From: Paenibacillus wulumuqiensis
Lineage (GTDB): Bacteria; Bacillota; Bacilli; Paenibacillales; Paenibacillaceae
DNA: 64,000 nt
NCBI RefSeq assembly: GCF_000971965.1
Contig: NZ_LAQP01000001.1
Location: 186,001-250,000 of the forward strand
Reading direction: 5' to 3'
The notes below the pieces were generated by a model that ran no database searches, was not told the DNA's origin, and was given only the letters and a program-made list of their open reading frames with translations. The position numbers were made by a program, and so were the translations under genes. Each line of letters begins with the position of its first letter. Within the stretch, counting starts at the first letter, position 1. This document shows, in pieces, positions 53,653 to 63,175 of the stretch.

Positions 53653-54903
53653 TCAGGCGGAATCCACGGACTGCCGCACAGCGGATGTTGTCATCTGTTC
53701 CCGAATGGTCAGGCGCTTGTGTGCTGCGAGCAGGAACGGAATACCGACCGCTGTCAGCAGCGCCAGTGGGGCAAAGATAGCAATGCCGCTCTGCAGAGCG
53801 AAGCGATCAATCAGCAGCCCGCCGATTACCGGAGCGACCACATTTCCAATATTGTTGAAGCCAATCGTGCCGAAATAAGTGCCTTTCCACTCCGGACGGG
53901 CAATACGGTCGATCAGAATATCCATCATGGTGAACAGCAGCACTTCGCCTACCGTGAAAATAAACACACCGACCATAAAGGCGATCAGACTGTGCGCCAT
54001 GCCGAACATCAGTAAGGAGATCGAGACGAGAATATTACCAAGAATGAGTGGTACTACCGGACGAAAGCGACTGACCGTGCGTACGACCGGATACTGGACA
54101 ATCAGTACAACAGCGGCATTCATCGCCAGCATATAGGAGAAGATCCGGCTGCCATCCTCCAGATCGGGAGTCAGTGACAGATACTGTGCCAGTGTCGAAC
54201 TGAAATGACCATAACCAAGTACACAGAATGTTGTACCGATCAGTACCGGCAGGAATACACGGTCACGGCTGGTCATCCGAAAAGCTTCGCCGATCTTGGG
54301 CGGTTCGGCCGAGGAGATAACAGGCATGGCAGAGCGATGAATCGCAAACTGCATTACCAGCACCAGTCCATAGACGATATATACGATCCCTGCAATTACG
54401 AATGGAAAGGTAGATTTTGCCGATCCAAGCTGAAGACCGAGGATCGGACCGAATACGACACCGATATTGATTGCCGCATAGCGCAGATTGAAGACAAGCA
54501 GCTTGTGCTCCGGAGGTGTCGTGTCCGACAGCAGTGCGCGGGAAGCCGGCTCGAATACGGAGCGGCACAGCCCGTTTAATACATTCATGACAAAGAACAT
54601 CCAGATCACATGAGAGCCGGCAAAGCCAAAAAATACGGCTGCCCAGCAAAATACCGAGACAAGCATTACCTTTTTGCGACCGATCCGGTCCGAGATGTAC
54701 CCGCCGTAAAAGCTGATCGATACCCCGGCCAGCGAACTGGCAGCGACGATAATACCTGTCAGTGTAGCGGATACGCCGAGTGCGGAGGTGAGATAGATGG
54801 CGAGGAACGGAATGCTCATCGACGTAACGAGTCGTCCGAACATCGTGCCGATGATAATCGTCCAGGCCAGAGGATGAATGAATTTGAGATTTTTTGCGAT
54901 CAT
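53653..54903 (-). CDS. MFS exporter (DHA1-like)
   Basis: 416 residues, twelve membrane helices. The cytoplasmic loop motif A is GGYISDRIGRKKVM. Segments LCRSVFEPASRALLSDTTPP and NLRYAAINIGVVFGPILG are typical of drug or sugar efflux MFS proteins. It is divergent from an SgrR-like regulator 166 bp away, like the sgrR-setA pair in enterobacteria and similar pairs in Bacillus, so the regulator probably controls this exporter. Confidence 0.85.
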   Translation of the reverse strand: MIAKNLKFIHPLAWTIIIGTMFGRLVTSMSIPFLAIYLTSALGVSATLTGIIVAASSLAGVSISFYGGYISDRIGRKKVMLVSVFCWAAVFFGFAGSHVIWMFFVMNVLNGLCRSVFEPASRALLSDTTPPEHKLLVFNLRYAAINIGVVFGPILGLQLGSAKSTFPFVIAGIVYIVYGLVLVMQFAIHRSAMPVISSAEPPKIGEAFRMTSRDRVFLPVLIGTTFCVLGYGHFSSTLAQYLSLTPDLEDGSRIFSYMLAMNAAVVLIVQYPVVRTVSRFRPVVPLILGNILVSISLLMFGMAHSLIAFMVGVFIFTVGEVLLFTMMDILIDRIARPEWKGTYFGTIGFNNIGNVVAPVIGGLLIDRFALQSGIAIFAPLALLTAVGIPFLLAAHKRLTIREQMTTSAVRQSVDSA

Positions 54904-55069
54904 AGACTACACTCCCATATTGTACAAAGCTTTTATTGAGCCGATATCACTGGTATCATTGTAAAAAGAAAAAAGGCGAAGAAAAAGAGTAAGCTTTTAT
55001 ATTTACATTTCACCTTTTACGAAAAAAACTATGGAAAAGCCAAAAATAGGTACAGGAAGGGAGCATGCA

Positions 55070-56830
55070 GTGGATAATGATGCAATTCAATACTTACAGC
55101 TGTATGATAAGCTCAATCCGCAGCGGCTGCAGCACATACCGCTGCCTGTTACGGTAGCCATGCTGTCAGAGATGCTCTGCTGTACGCCGCGTAATGCCAA
55201 GTTCGTGCTGCGGCGGCTGGAGAGCCGGCACTGGATCGTCTGGCAGCCCGGACGGGGCAGAGGTCATATCTCACAGCTGGAATTTCTGTATCCCGTTGCC
55301 GATATTGTAGAAGTACGCCTGCGTCAGCTGCTGGACAAGGACCGGGTCAAGGAAGCGCTGGAGCTGATCGGTACACTGGAGACCGAGGAGCCCATCCGGG
55401 AAAGGCTCTGGAATGTGCTGCATGTATACCTCGGTATGCACAGCGAGCAGGAGGAGAGCAGTGTCCAGGATGTGCTGCGTATGATCCGCTACCGTCCTTT
55501 GGAAAAGCTGGATACCGCCAGTGTGTTCACCGCTTTTGAGACCTTTGTGCTGCGTCAGATCCAGGATACGCTGCTGGCTTATGATGCGGCTTCACGCAGC
55601 TTTTTGCCAAGGCTGGCCTACCAGTGGGAGAATAATGAGGATCATACAAGTTGGACCTTTTATCTGCGCAAAGGCATCCGGTTCCATGATGGTGCCCTGC
55701 TGACCGCCCGGGATGTCCGGTACACCTGGCAGCGGATGTGCGAGAAGGAGAGCAGCATGCTGTGGCTCTACCGGGATATCCGCGAAGTGGAGCAGAATGG
55801 AGATCATATCGTCACCTTTCATCTGCACCGCAGCAATCTGTTTTTCCTGCATCTGATGACCAATGTGTATATGGCGATTCTGCCTGCGCATATCGAGCAG
55901 GAACAATCGCTGATCGGCAGCGGACCTTTTCGCATCTCGGAGCTGACGGCAAGTAAGCTGTCCCTGCTGGCTTTTGACGATTATTATGGCCTGCGTCCGG
56001 TGCTTGACCGGGTGGATGTCTGGTTCATGCCGGAGCAGGGGCATAAGGGCCGGCTGTACCAGCTGAGTGAACGTGACGATCAGATGGCCAGCCGCCAGAT
56101 CAATCATCCGGTGCTCGGCTGCCGGTATTTGCGGTTTGATTTTCGTACGCCGGGTATTCAGCATCATCCACAGTTTCGCGAATGTATCCGTCATCTGTAT
56201 GATGGAGAGACGATGATGCGTGAACTGGAAGGTGACCGGATTGCAGTCGCCCATAGTCTGTTGCCCTGGAAAAGCGCCGATTATCAACCCGTACAGGGGA
56301 GTTCGCTGACCGAAGCAGAGCGGCTGCTTCAGGAGAGTGGGTATGATGGCAGGGAGCTGACTCTTTCCTTTATGGACAAAAAAGAAGAACGGATCGAAGC
56401 GCTATGGCTGCAGCAGCAGGCGGCCCGAATCGGTCTCCATCTCCGGCTGCTTCCCTGCACGAAGGCGTATAATACGATGCTGTATGGCAAGGATAGAGGA
56501 GAAATCATGCTCGGTATGGAAATATTGGAGGATGACTGGGAATGGGATATGATCAACTTTTTTGCCAATGAGGGCAATTATCTGTACCATGCTCTGAACA
56601 GCGGGCAGCAGAAGCTGCTGAGAGGTATGCTGGAAGGGATTATGCAGCTGGAGCAGGAGCAGCGTGAAAGCGTACTCGACCGGGTCGAACAGATGATGCA
56701 GGATGAGAACTGGATTATATACGGGAATCATCTGAACCAGCGGGCGTATTTTAATCGCAATTTGTATGGACTTCATATCGAGTCGTTCGGCTTTCCGAAT
56801 CTGTCGGCGCTCTGGATCAGGAAGAAATAA
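55070..56830 (+). CDS. SgrR-like regulator: HTH plus solute-binding protein domain
   Basis: 586 residues from GTG at 55070, chosen because GGAAGGGAG lies 6 nt upstream. N-terminal winged helix (LPVTVAMLSEMLCCTPRNAK; RRLESRHWIVWQPGRGRGH) of the SgrR_N type, then a cytoplasmic version of a family 5 solute-binding protein (about 165-586; TSWTFYLRKGIRFHDGALLT, RYTWQRM). No signal peptide. The binding domain probably senses a sugar, sugar phosphate or peptide and controls the divergent MFS gene. Confidence 0.87.
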   Translation: MDNDAIQYLQLYDKLNPQRLQHIPLPVTVAMLSEMLCCTPRNAKFVLRRLESRHWIVWQPGRGRGHISQLEFLYPVADIVEVRLRQLLDKDRVKEALELIGTLETEEPIRERLWNVLHVYLGMHSEQEESSVQDVLRMIRYRPLEKLDTASVFTAFETFVLRQIQDTLLAYDAASRSFLPRLAYQWENNEDHTSWTFYLRKGIRFHDGALLTARDVRYTWQRMCEKESSMLWLYRDIREVEQNGDHIVTFHLHRSNLFFLHLMTNVYMAILPAHIEQEQSLIGSGPFRISELTASKLSLLAFDDYYGLRPVLDRVDVWFMPEQGHKGRLYQLSERDDQMASRQINHPVLGCRYLRFDFRTPGIQHHPQFRECIRHLYDGETMMRELEGDRIAVAHSLLPWKSADYQPVQGSSLTEAERLLQESGYDGRELTLSFMDKKEERIEALWLQQQAARIGLHLRLLPCTKAYNTMLYGKDRGEIMLGMEILEDDWEWDMINFFANEGNYLYHALNSGQQKLLRGMLEGIMQLEQEQRESVLDRVEQMMQDENWIIYGNHLNQRAYFNRNLYGLHIESFGFPNLSALWIRKK

Positions 56831-56851
56831 AACAAGAAAGGGGTGTCAGCA

Positions 56852-57478
56852 ATGACAGCTGTAGAGATACTGGATGTGTTTAATGAGCAAATGGAAAAAA
56901 CCGGTACAGCCACACGGGAGGAAGTACATACACAGGGATTGTGGCATCAGACGTTTCACTGCTGGATCGTCACAGGTTCGGCTGCAGAGGGATGGAAGCT
57001 GCTGTTTCAGCTTCGTCATCCGGACAAGGAGACCTTTCCCGATAAGCTGGATACGTCGAGCGCCGGGCATCTGATGACGGGTGAATCGCCGGAAGATGGG
57101 GTAAGAGAACTGGAGGAGGAACTTGGTCTTAGTGTGACCTTTGCGGAATTGACCTACTGCGGTATGCATCGGGAAGAGTACCGGATCTCGGATCATTATA
57201 TGGATCGGGAATTCACACACGTGTATCTGTACCCATGCAACCGTTTGCTGGAGGAATATGAAGTCCAGCACAGCGAGGTCACCGGACTATTCTGGATTGC
57301 AGCGGATGAGTTTCAGTCCATGATCGGTGGAGATCAGAATACAATATCGGCACAGGGTGTGGTTTATAATGAACAGCAGAAGCCTGTACTGCAGCAGCGG
57401 GTTGTTCGCCTGAGCGACTTTACCGCCAATACGCAGGAGTATTATGATTTATTATTTCATGCACTGGGCTATAAATAA
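56852..57478 (+). CDS. Nudix hydrolase family protein
   Basis: 208 residues; AAAGGGG before ATG 56852, 21 bp after the SgrR-like gene. The Nudix region is GHLMTGESPEDGVRELEEEL followed by GL. Between the first Glu and REL there are six residues where the canonical G-x5-E-x7-REUxEExGU has seven, a one-residue shortening. The fold resembles the isopentenyl-diphosphate isomerase-like Nudix subgroup (RVVRLSDFTANTQEYYDLL at the end). It would hydrolyse a nucleoside or isoprenoid diphosphate; whether the altered box is active is open. Confidence 0.8.
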   Translation: MTAVEILDVFNEQMEKTGTATREEVHTQGLWHQTFHCWIVTGSAAEGWKLLFQLRHPDKETFPDKLDTSSAGHLMTGESPEDGVRELEEELGLSVTFAELTYCGMHREEYRISDHYMDREFTHVYLYPCNRLLEEYEVQHSEVTGLFWIAADEFQSMIGGDQNTISAQGVVYNEQQKPVLQQRVVRLSDFTANTQEYYDLLFHALGYK

Positions 57479-57690
57479 CTCGTTCAACCACCCAAAAAAA
57501 CCATAATTCGGAAAAGAGAACTGGAATAGCCTGTTTTCAGGAAAAAATAATGACAATTTATGTAGAAATCACAGCTTTTTTCTCTATTCATTGCCGATAA
57601 ACAATATAAAATAAAGGATATGGGGTAAATAGTTCAAAAGAAAAAGCTCCTGATGCGATCTACTTGGAGCCAGGCTGATATCTCAACGAA
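57479..57690. other. Intergenic region
   Basis: About 210 AT-rich bases, promoter region for the next gene; no gene seen. Confidence 0.4.
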
Positions 57691-57703
57691 GTGGGGGTAC
57701 AAC

Positions 57704-58219
57704 ATGATTTATTTTGTCAAAAAAAATAAAGTGGATCAGCTTCCTGTAGATAGCCGGGAATTGGATAATTATCTGCAGCAGATGGTCCAGGATAACGAAG
57801 CGATCCTGATCGACAGAATACCGGCTGAAATGCAGATGCAGAGTATGGAGCTGCTGCTTGGTAATCCTGCATTCACATTGATTCATATCCAGGAATCCCA
57901 TATTGATCGTTTTATCCGTTCGCCGCTTCATGGTCATGCCAGTGAAGTATATCAGGAATCACTGGATATTGTTACCAGTTATATCCGTGACCTGCAATTT
58001 GAGATTGAAAAAGGAGCTGCAGCGCTGGCCAATTACCAGCAGGGAGAAAAAGCCGGCATGGTCAAGGACAGTCTACGCCGGGCACTCAGCAATCTGGGGG
58101 ATCGTCGTGAGGTGACCAGCATGATTCTGCAGGAACTGCATCACCGTTTGGGCAAACAAGCCGAACGGGAGAACAGCAGATCGAGTGAGCGGTTTACCGA
58201 TAATGAATGGAATACATGA
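57704..58219 (+). CDS. Hypothetical soluble protein
   Basis: 171 residues from ATG 57704, with GTGGGGG about 7 nt upstream. Mixed alpha/beta start (MIYFVKKNKVDQLPVDSREL) and a helical, charged C-terminal half (about 90-171) that may form a coiled coil. No known motif recognised. Monocistronic with a strong terminator. Confidence 0.6.
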   Translation: MIYFVKKNKVDQLPVDSRELDNYLQQMVQDNEAILIDRIPAEMQMQSMELLLGNPAFTLIHIQESHIDRFIRSPLHGHASEVYQESLDIVTSYIRDLQFEIEKGAAALANYQQGEKAGMVKDSLRRALSNLGDRREVTSMILQELHHRLGKQAERENSRSSERFTDNEWNT

Positions 58220-58266
58220 ACATATTGCAGGCCCAATAGCGCTTGGAATAGGGAGCACAACATGAT

Positions 58267-58313
58267 AATAGCCCGATTACTGATGATTTGTAACATCAAT
58301 AATCGGGCTATTT
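58267..58313. terminator. Bidirectional terminator
   Basis: AATAGCCCGATTA and TAATCGGGCTATT form a 13-bp perfect stem with inner GATG/CATC, between converging genes. Confidence 0.8.
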
Positions 58314-58352
58314 GAATATATATGAGACAGAGTGACAGCAATTTGCGAAGAC

Positions 58353-58871
58353 TTACCGACTGCGCAGGGAGCCGAGCAGCAGCCGCAGCGGCTGCCAGTT
58401 TGGCTCTCTGTCCGGATGCTCCACCAGCAGCTCCATCACCTGACCTGTAAATGTACTCACATCATCCGTCTCCCCGGTTACCCGGAAGCCCAGCGACTGT
58501 GCTAACCGCTGTCCTTGCATATTATCCGGATGAATGCTGATCAGTACTTTTTCGTAATGGAACCGCTGATGCATATAATCCAGCAGTAGCGGGAAAAACT
58601 GGCGGGCATACCCTCGCCCCTGGAAGCCGGCATCAATCATAAACCGCTCGACCCAGATACTGTCGCTTTCTTCACAGTGCCAACCATACATCGCATAACC
58701 GACCAGCATTATACCGTCGTACAGACAGACTGAAGATCCATTGTACTCATACTTGGACTCCGCGAGCGAAAAGGCGTTACTCTCAATATAGGATTGCTGG
58801 GCTTCCGTTACCTGCAGAGCAGCCACAGCGCGCCAATTCATTCCTGTCACTTCTTTGATCATCAAACTCAT
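58353..58871 (-). CDS. GNAT family N-acetyltransferase
   Basis: 172 residues, AAGGA 9 nt before ATG. Acetyl-CoA motif FMIDAGFQGRGYARQFF (QGRGYA matches RGxGxA) and ISIHPDNMQGQRLAQSLGF. The start and WHCEESDSIWVERFMID resemble diamine/spermidine acetyltransferases of the BltD/PaiA type, so a polyamine substrate is possible. Located after dedA on the same strand with 69 bp between. Confidence 0.83.
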   Translation of the reverse strand: MSLMIKEVTGMNWRAVAALQVTEAQQSYIESNAFSLAESKYEYNGSSVCLYDGIMLVGYAMYGWHCEESDSIWVERFMIDAGFQGRGYARQFFPLLLDYMHQRFHYEKVLISIHPDNMQGQRLAQSLGFRVTGETDDVSTFTGQVMELLVEHPDREPNWQPLRLLLGSLRSR

Positions 58872-58940
58872 GTTACCTAATCCTTCTTTCCATTCGTATT
58901 CCCCTTTTGAATGGGTTGCCAGCTGTGGGACCGTCGGATC

Positions 58941-59429
58941 TTAAGCGACTTTCAATCCCACAACATAGCCTATTGAAATAAAGAGTACGGTCCATACCAC
59001 GGCACCGATTGTACAAATCAGCATATATTTGCGAAAAGGCATTGCACTGATCCCGGCGATATAGCCTGCGGCGTGCCGAACGCCCGGAATAAAGTAAGAG
59101 AACAGAACCGTCCATATGCCGTAACGGGTGAACCACTGCTGCACCCGGTCAAACCGTTTGGGCGTCAGCCCAATCCATTTGCCATACTTGTCGACGACTG
59201 TAAAGCCCAGCTTGTTGCCTATGCCGTAGCTGATTATCATCCCGATCACAGAGCCTACGAAGCTGAACAGGATGCAGAGAAGATAGTTCAGCACACCGGT
59301 CGAAGCCAGGTATCCGACAAACAACATGAGGGTCTCATCCGGGATCGGCAGACCGATAATGCCAAGGGCCAGCAGTACAGTGATGGCCACATATCCATAC
59401 TGGGCGATGTAATCTGCTGCTAATTCCAT
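58941..59429 (-). CDS. DedA (SNARE-associated/VTT) family membrane protein
   Basis: 162 residues, AGGAAGTGAG before ATG. Five hydrophobic segments. DedA features: ETLMLFVGYLAS, GSVIGMIISYGIG, and the conserved FSYFIPGVRHAAGYIAG. DedA proteins flip phospholipids or undecaprenyl phosphate across the membrane. It begins 6 bp after the pssA stop, so the two are coupled, which fits a role in moving PE or PS lipids. Confidence 0.87.
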   Translation of the reverse strand: MELAADYIAQYGYVAITVLLALGIIGLPIPDETLMLFVGYLASTGVLNYLLCILFSFVGSVIGMIISYGIGNKLGFTVVDKYGKWIGLTPKRFDRVQQWFTRYGIWTVLFSYFIPGVRHAAGYIAGISAMPFRKYMLICTIGAVVWTVLFISIGYVVGLKVA

Positions 59430-59435
59430 GTGTAC

Positions 59436-59960
59436 TCACTTCCTGACCATTTTATTTTTGAAGGCTGGAAATGGAATACGACTGATCATAAGTAGAGACA
59501 TTACAGCCATGAGTGCAATCGTCCAGTAACCAGGCGAATCCGGGCCGGATAGGGAAGAGAGGGCGAGCAGCGAACCTGCAGCCGTGATCGGCAGCCCGGT
59601 AAATCCATTTATCGTACCGGATATATTAAAGCGTGCGAGCCGCAGCGCGCCGCAGATGACGAACAGAATAACTGCAGCCGGGCCCAGCCAGCCGTTGTCC
59701 TCCAGCTGGTAGAGGAGAACGAGCACAGCCGGCGCCGCGCCAAAAGAAATCAGATCGGCCAGCGAATCGAGCTGCTTGCCAAACTCGCTGGTGCAGCGAA
59801 GCAGCCGGGCCAGCAGGCCGTCGAGCACATCGAATACAGCAGCCATGGCGATCCAGATCAGTGCCAGCCTGTAATGTCCGTTTATTGTAAGTAATAAGGA
59901 AGCAGTGCCTGCACCGAGATTCAGTACAGTACATAGTGTAGGTAGCCATGTCGTATTCAT
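59436..59960 (-). CDS. pssA: CDP-diacylglycerol-serine O-phosphatidyltransferase
   Basis: 174 residues from ATG 59960 with AAAGGAA 10 nt upstream; a longer frame to 60005 lacks a site. The CDP-alcohol phosphatidyltransferase motif DG-x2-AR-x8-G-x3-D-x3-D is complete in DGLLARLLRCTSEFGKQLDS and LAD. Multi-helix membrane enzyme making phosphatidylserine, the precursor of phosphatidylethanolamine. It lies between a two-component regulator and dedA in one transcriptional direction. No psd gene is visible. Confidence 0.88.
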   Translation of the reverse strand: MNTTWLPTLCTVLNLGAGTASLLLTINGHYRLALIWIAMAAVFDVLDGLLARLLRCTSEFGKQLDSLADLISFGAAPAVLVLLYQLEDNGWLGPAAVILFVICGALRLARFNISGTINGFTGLPITAAGSLLALSSLSGPDSPGYWTIALMAVMSLLMISRIPFPAFKNKMVRK

Positions 59961-60017
59961 AGGGATAGAGTTCCTTTCTTTCTGCAAAATGGCAGCGTCT
60001 AACATATTATTATTAGG

Positions 60018-60698
60018 TCAGGAAGGTAGTTCAAACTGGTAACCTGTACCGATTACAGTACGGATATGGCGTGATTCATAGCCCAGTTTGGCGCGGAGTT
60101 TTTTGATATGGGAATCGACCACCCGGGTATCTCCCTCGAACTCCAGTCCCCAGACCCGGTTGAGAATGGCATCACGGGAAATGACGATATTTCGATTCTG
60201 GATGAGCAGCAGCAGCAGCTCATATTCCTTGGGCGTAAGGTCCACGTGGATGCCATTCACTTCCAATCGGTGGGCGAGTGTATTAAGCACAGCAGAACCG
60301 AATGTAACCATATGTCCCTGCGGCTGGTAATTCTCGGTCGCCCGCTTCATCAGCGAATTGGCACGGGCGATCAGCACTTTGGGACTGAACGGTTTGGTTA
60401 CGTAATCATCGGCGCCGAGTTCAAATCCGAGCACCTTGTCCTGATCAGCGGACTTGGCGGTCAGCAGAATAATGGGTACCCCGGAGCGGGTACGCATCTG
60501 CCGGCATACTTCAAATCCATCCATTCGGGGCATCATAATATCGAGAATGACCAGATCCGGCTGAAGATGATCAAACCACTGCAGGGCATCGGGCCCATTA
60601 TCCGCTTGATGCACTTCCCAGCCATCCTGTTCAAAATAATCCGAAATCACTTCGCGAATTCGCGCTTCATCTTCGACCAGAAGCACTTTCCTTGCCAT
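60018..60698 (-). CDS. OmpR-family response regulator
   Basis: 226 residues; GAGGGATGA before ATG. Receiver (VLLVEDEARIREVISDYFEQ; phospho-site VILDIMMPRMDG; conserved Lys in DDYVTKPF) and winged-helix DNA-binding domain (VDLTPKEYELLLLLIQNRNI; RVVDSHIKKLRAKLG). The cognate kinase is directly upstream and pssA downstream (57 bp), so it may regulate phospholipid synthesis. Confidence 0.92.
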   Translation of the reverse strand: MARKVLLVEDEARIREVISDYFEQDGWEVHQADNGPDALQWFDHLQPDLVILDIMMPRMDGFEVCRQMRTRSGVPIILLTAKSADQDKVLGFELGADDYVTKPFSPKVLIARANSLMKRATENYQPQGHMVTFGSAVLNTLAHRLEVNGIHVDLTPKEYELLLLLIQNRNIVISRDAILNRVWGLEFEGDTRVVDSHIKKLRAKLGYESRHIRTVIGTGYQFELPS

Positions 60699-60736
60699 TG
60701 TTCATCCCTCTTTCTCCAGCAAAATCAAAATAAGCA

Positions 60737-62479
60737 TTATCGCTCAAACGTAATGGAAAAGCAGACGCCATCCTCCAGATTACGTACTTCATAATGGAAC
60801 CCGTGCAGATCCAGAATCTGCCGGGAAATGGATAATCCAAGACCGGTTCCGCCGGTCTGCCGGCTGCGCGAAGCTTCACCGCGATAGAATCGTTCCCAGA
60901 TCTGGGAAAGCTGGTCTTCCGGTATCGGATCGCCCTTGTTTTCCACAGAAAAATGGGTGGACTGCGGATCGCTGAGTATTTCAATCGTAATGATGCTGCC
61001 TTCATCGGCATGCCGAATCGCATTGACGATGAAATTGCGGATCACCTGCTCGATCCAGTCCGGATCAGCGATGACAGGCAGTTCATTGACCGGGATAATC
61101 ATAATCTCCAGCTGACGTGCCTGCAGCAGATGGATCAGCCGGTCAGCGACTTTCTCGGTGAGTTCGCTGAGCATAAAGGAAGTGGTATGCAGTCGGATTG
61201 TCCCCGATTCCAGCCGTGCCAGATCGAGCATATCCTTGATCAGCATTTCCATTTTGTCGGCTTCTTCAATAATGACAGACACATAATGATCCTGTTTATT
61301 GATATTAACCCCATCCTGCAGTCCTTCCGCAAAACTTTTCACAATACTGAGCGGGGTTTTGAGTTCATGCGATGCATTGGTGAAGAAACTCTGCTGCATC
61401 ATCTCGATTTTTTGCTTTTGCTCCATATCCTGCTGAAGTTGCTTATTGGCCTCCTGCAGCTCGCGCAGCGCCCGGTCCAGACTGATGGACATCGTATACA
61501 TGCTGGTGGAGAGGCTGCCCAGCTCATCATTTTGCCGGACAGGAGGAGAATCTGCGGTAAAGTCCAGCTTGACCATCCGCTTGGCCATATCATTGAGCGC
61601 GATCAGCGGACGGGTAATAATTTTGGAAAAGAAGAGCGATAAAATCACAATCAATATAAATCCGCCGATACCGAGATACATATAAAACCAGCGCAGCGCT
61701 TCATTGGTGTCGCTAATCTCCTGCAGTGAAGTCATCGAGAAGAGCAGTTCCATATTCTGATTAGGCCGTTTCACTGGCTGGATCATAATGACATTATGCG
61801 TCCCGCTCCAGGATTCGGTCCATTCATATTGCAGCCGCTTCATATTCAGCAGCTGTTCCCGCTGATTGTCGGTTAATGGAAAGGAACGATACAGTGCCTC
61901 CATGAGCAATCCCTGCCGCTGATTCCAGTTCTTGGGTGTGGGCAGTACAATCTCGGTCACTGTGCCTGAAATGTCCGGCGTATAGTATTCGGTAAGGGGT
62001 TTATGTTTCTCGATCTGCTCCGGTGTAAATACGATGTGTGGTTTGGTATTCCGGATATCTGCATTTCCCCACAAATCCAGTTTGTCGCCTGTCCGGATAT
62101 TAAGCGCCCGGAATGAATCTTCATACAAATTCATATAGAGCGAGAGGGAGACAGAGACCTGCTGGCCGTTATCCTTGCGAATGACCATATGATACGGATC
62201 TTCCAGCACCATTTGGCCGTCCATATCCACGATGGTCAGCTGGCTTTTGTTGCGGTTCATGAACCGCAGCATCTCATTTGCAATCTGGCGCGGATTATCC
62301 CCGGATTGGATATAGACAGCGGCGAGCTGATCAAGATCATGCTCCGCCTTGTTCACTTTATGCTCCTGATAGAAGTTGTTAAAAAACAGCAGCTGGCTGA
62401 GAATGACCATCCCGTAAAAGCAGACAAAAAACAGAACGGTCATCAAAAACAGCTTAAAGGTAATACTGCGATTTTTCAT
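60737..62479 (-). CDS. Membrane sensor histidine kinase (HAMP, HisKA)
   Basis: 580 residues; AAGGAG 5 nt before ATG. Helix 1 (about 8-30), an extracytoplasmic sensor of about 235 residues, helix 2 (about 266-288), HAMP, a coiled linker, HisKA with FFTNASHELKTPLSIVKSFA, and HATPase motifs NFIVNAIRHA, ENKGDPIPEDQ and GGTGLGLSI. The kinase gene precedes its regulator, the reverse of the usual order in Bacilli. Member of the psiE to dedA operon. Confidence 0.9.
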   Translation of the reverse strand: MKNRSITFKLFLMTVLFFVCFYGMVILSQLLFFNNFYQEHKVNKAEHDLDQLAAVYIQSGDNPRQIANEMLRFMNRNKSQLTIVDMDGQMVLEDPYHMVIRKDNGQQVSVSLSLYMNLYEDSFRALNIRTGDKLDLWGNADIRNTKPHIVFTPEQIEKHKPLTEYYTPDISGTVTEIVLPTPKNWNQRQGLLMEALYRSFPLTDNQREQLLNMKRLQYEWTESWSGTHNVIMIQPVKRPNQNMELLFSMTSLQEISDTNEALRWFYMYLGIGGFILIVILSLFFSKIITRPLIALNDMAKRMVKLDFTADSPPVRQNDELGSLSTSMYTMSISLDRALRELQEANKQLQQDMEQKQKIEMMQQSFFTNASHELKTPLSIVKSFAEGLQDGVNINKQDHYVSVIIEEADKMEMLIKDMLDLARLESGTIRLHTTSFMLSELTEKVADRLIHLLQARQLEIMIIPVNELPVIADPDWIEQVIRNFIVNAIRHADEGSIITIEILSDPQSTHFSVENKGDPIPEDQLSQIWERFYRGEASRSRQTGGTGLGLSISRQILDLHGFHYEVRNLEDGVCFSITFER

Positions 62480-62551
62480 AACGTCTCCTTGCTTTCATTG
62501 GTATTCCGCCTAAAGCGATATTCTCCTAACCATACCACTGTATCGGCTGAA

Positions 62552-62974
62552 TCAGTGATCTTTTCGCACTACGCGGGTATTGGCCAGGAATAAAGAAGCA
62601 ATCAGCACCAGGATAGCCATCGACCACCAGAATGTGCTTAGTGCCTCATCATGATCGATAATGATCAGCCGGACGATTGCGGTAATCCCGATATAGATAA
62701 AATAACGCAGCGGGAAATGGAAGTTGGATTTGAAATATTTGACGATCAACGCGATAAATTCAAAGTATAAAAAGAAAACAAGCAGCTCATCGGTAAAAGC
62801 AAAATAACTGTCAATCTCTTCCGAAGACAGAACAACCGACGAGAAAATACTCCATGTTTCTTTCATCAGCAGCACACTCAGTACAATCGCCATCAGGAAC
62901 AGGCTGATATTCAGTACAATTTGCAGCAGTTCCGGTAATTTACGAGTCTGCATCATAATAAATTTCATTTTCAT
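62552..62974 (-). CDS. psiE: PsiE family membrane protein
   Basis: 140 residues; GGAGAG 7 nt before ATG. Four membrane helices. FFLYFEFIALIVKYFKSNFH and FPLRYFIYIGITAIVRLIII are the hallmark of the phosphate-starvation-inducible PsiE family, whose biochemical role is not known. It is the first gene of the minus-strand cluster, 72 bp before the histidine kinase. Confidence 0.85.
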   Translation of the reverse strand: MKMKFIMMQTRKLPELLQIVLNISLFLMAIVLSVLLMKETWSIFSSVVLSSEEIDSYFAFTDELLVFFLYFEFIALIVKYFKSNFHFPLRYFIYIGITAIVRLIIIDHDEALSTFWWSMAILVLIASLFLANTRVVRKDH

Positions 62975-63175
62975 TCATCATCTCTCCTGCAAGCCATGAT
63001 CCGTGGCTATTCATTCATTGACCTTATTGTAAATGGACGATTTGTCCTTTATGTGTCCTTTTGCAAAAGAAAATGGTGTGCAGTACCGGTAGTGGCCAGC
63101 GCACGCCAGGAATGCAGCGTCTCTCATCGATTCGCGCATACACCCGTCTGACTGATCCGGCCGATTTTGAAATGC

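Noticed and set aside
58873-59136. Possible frameshifted extension of DedA
   Set aside because: The 162-residue protein already contains the expected helices and conserved loops; short DedA proteins of this size exist, so no frameshift is needed.
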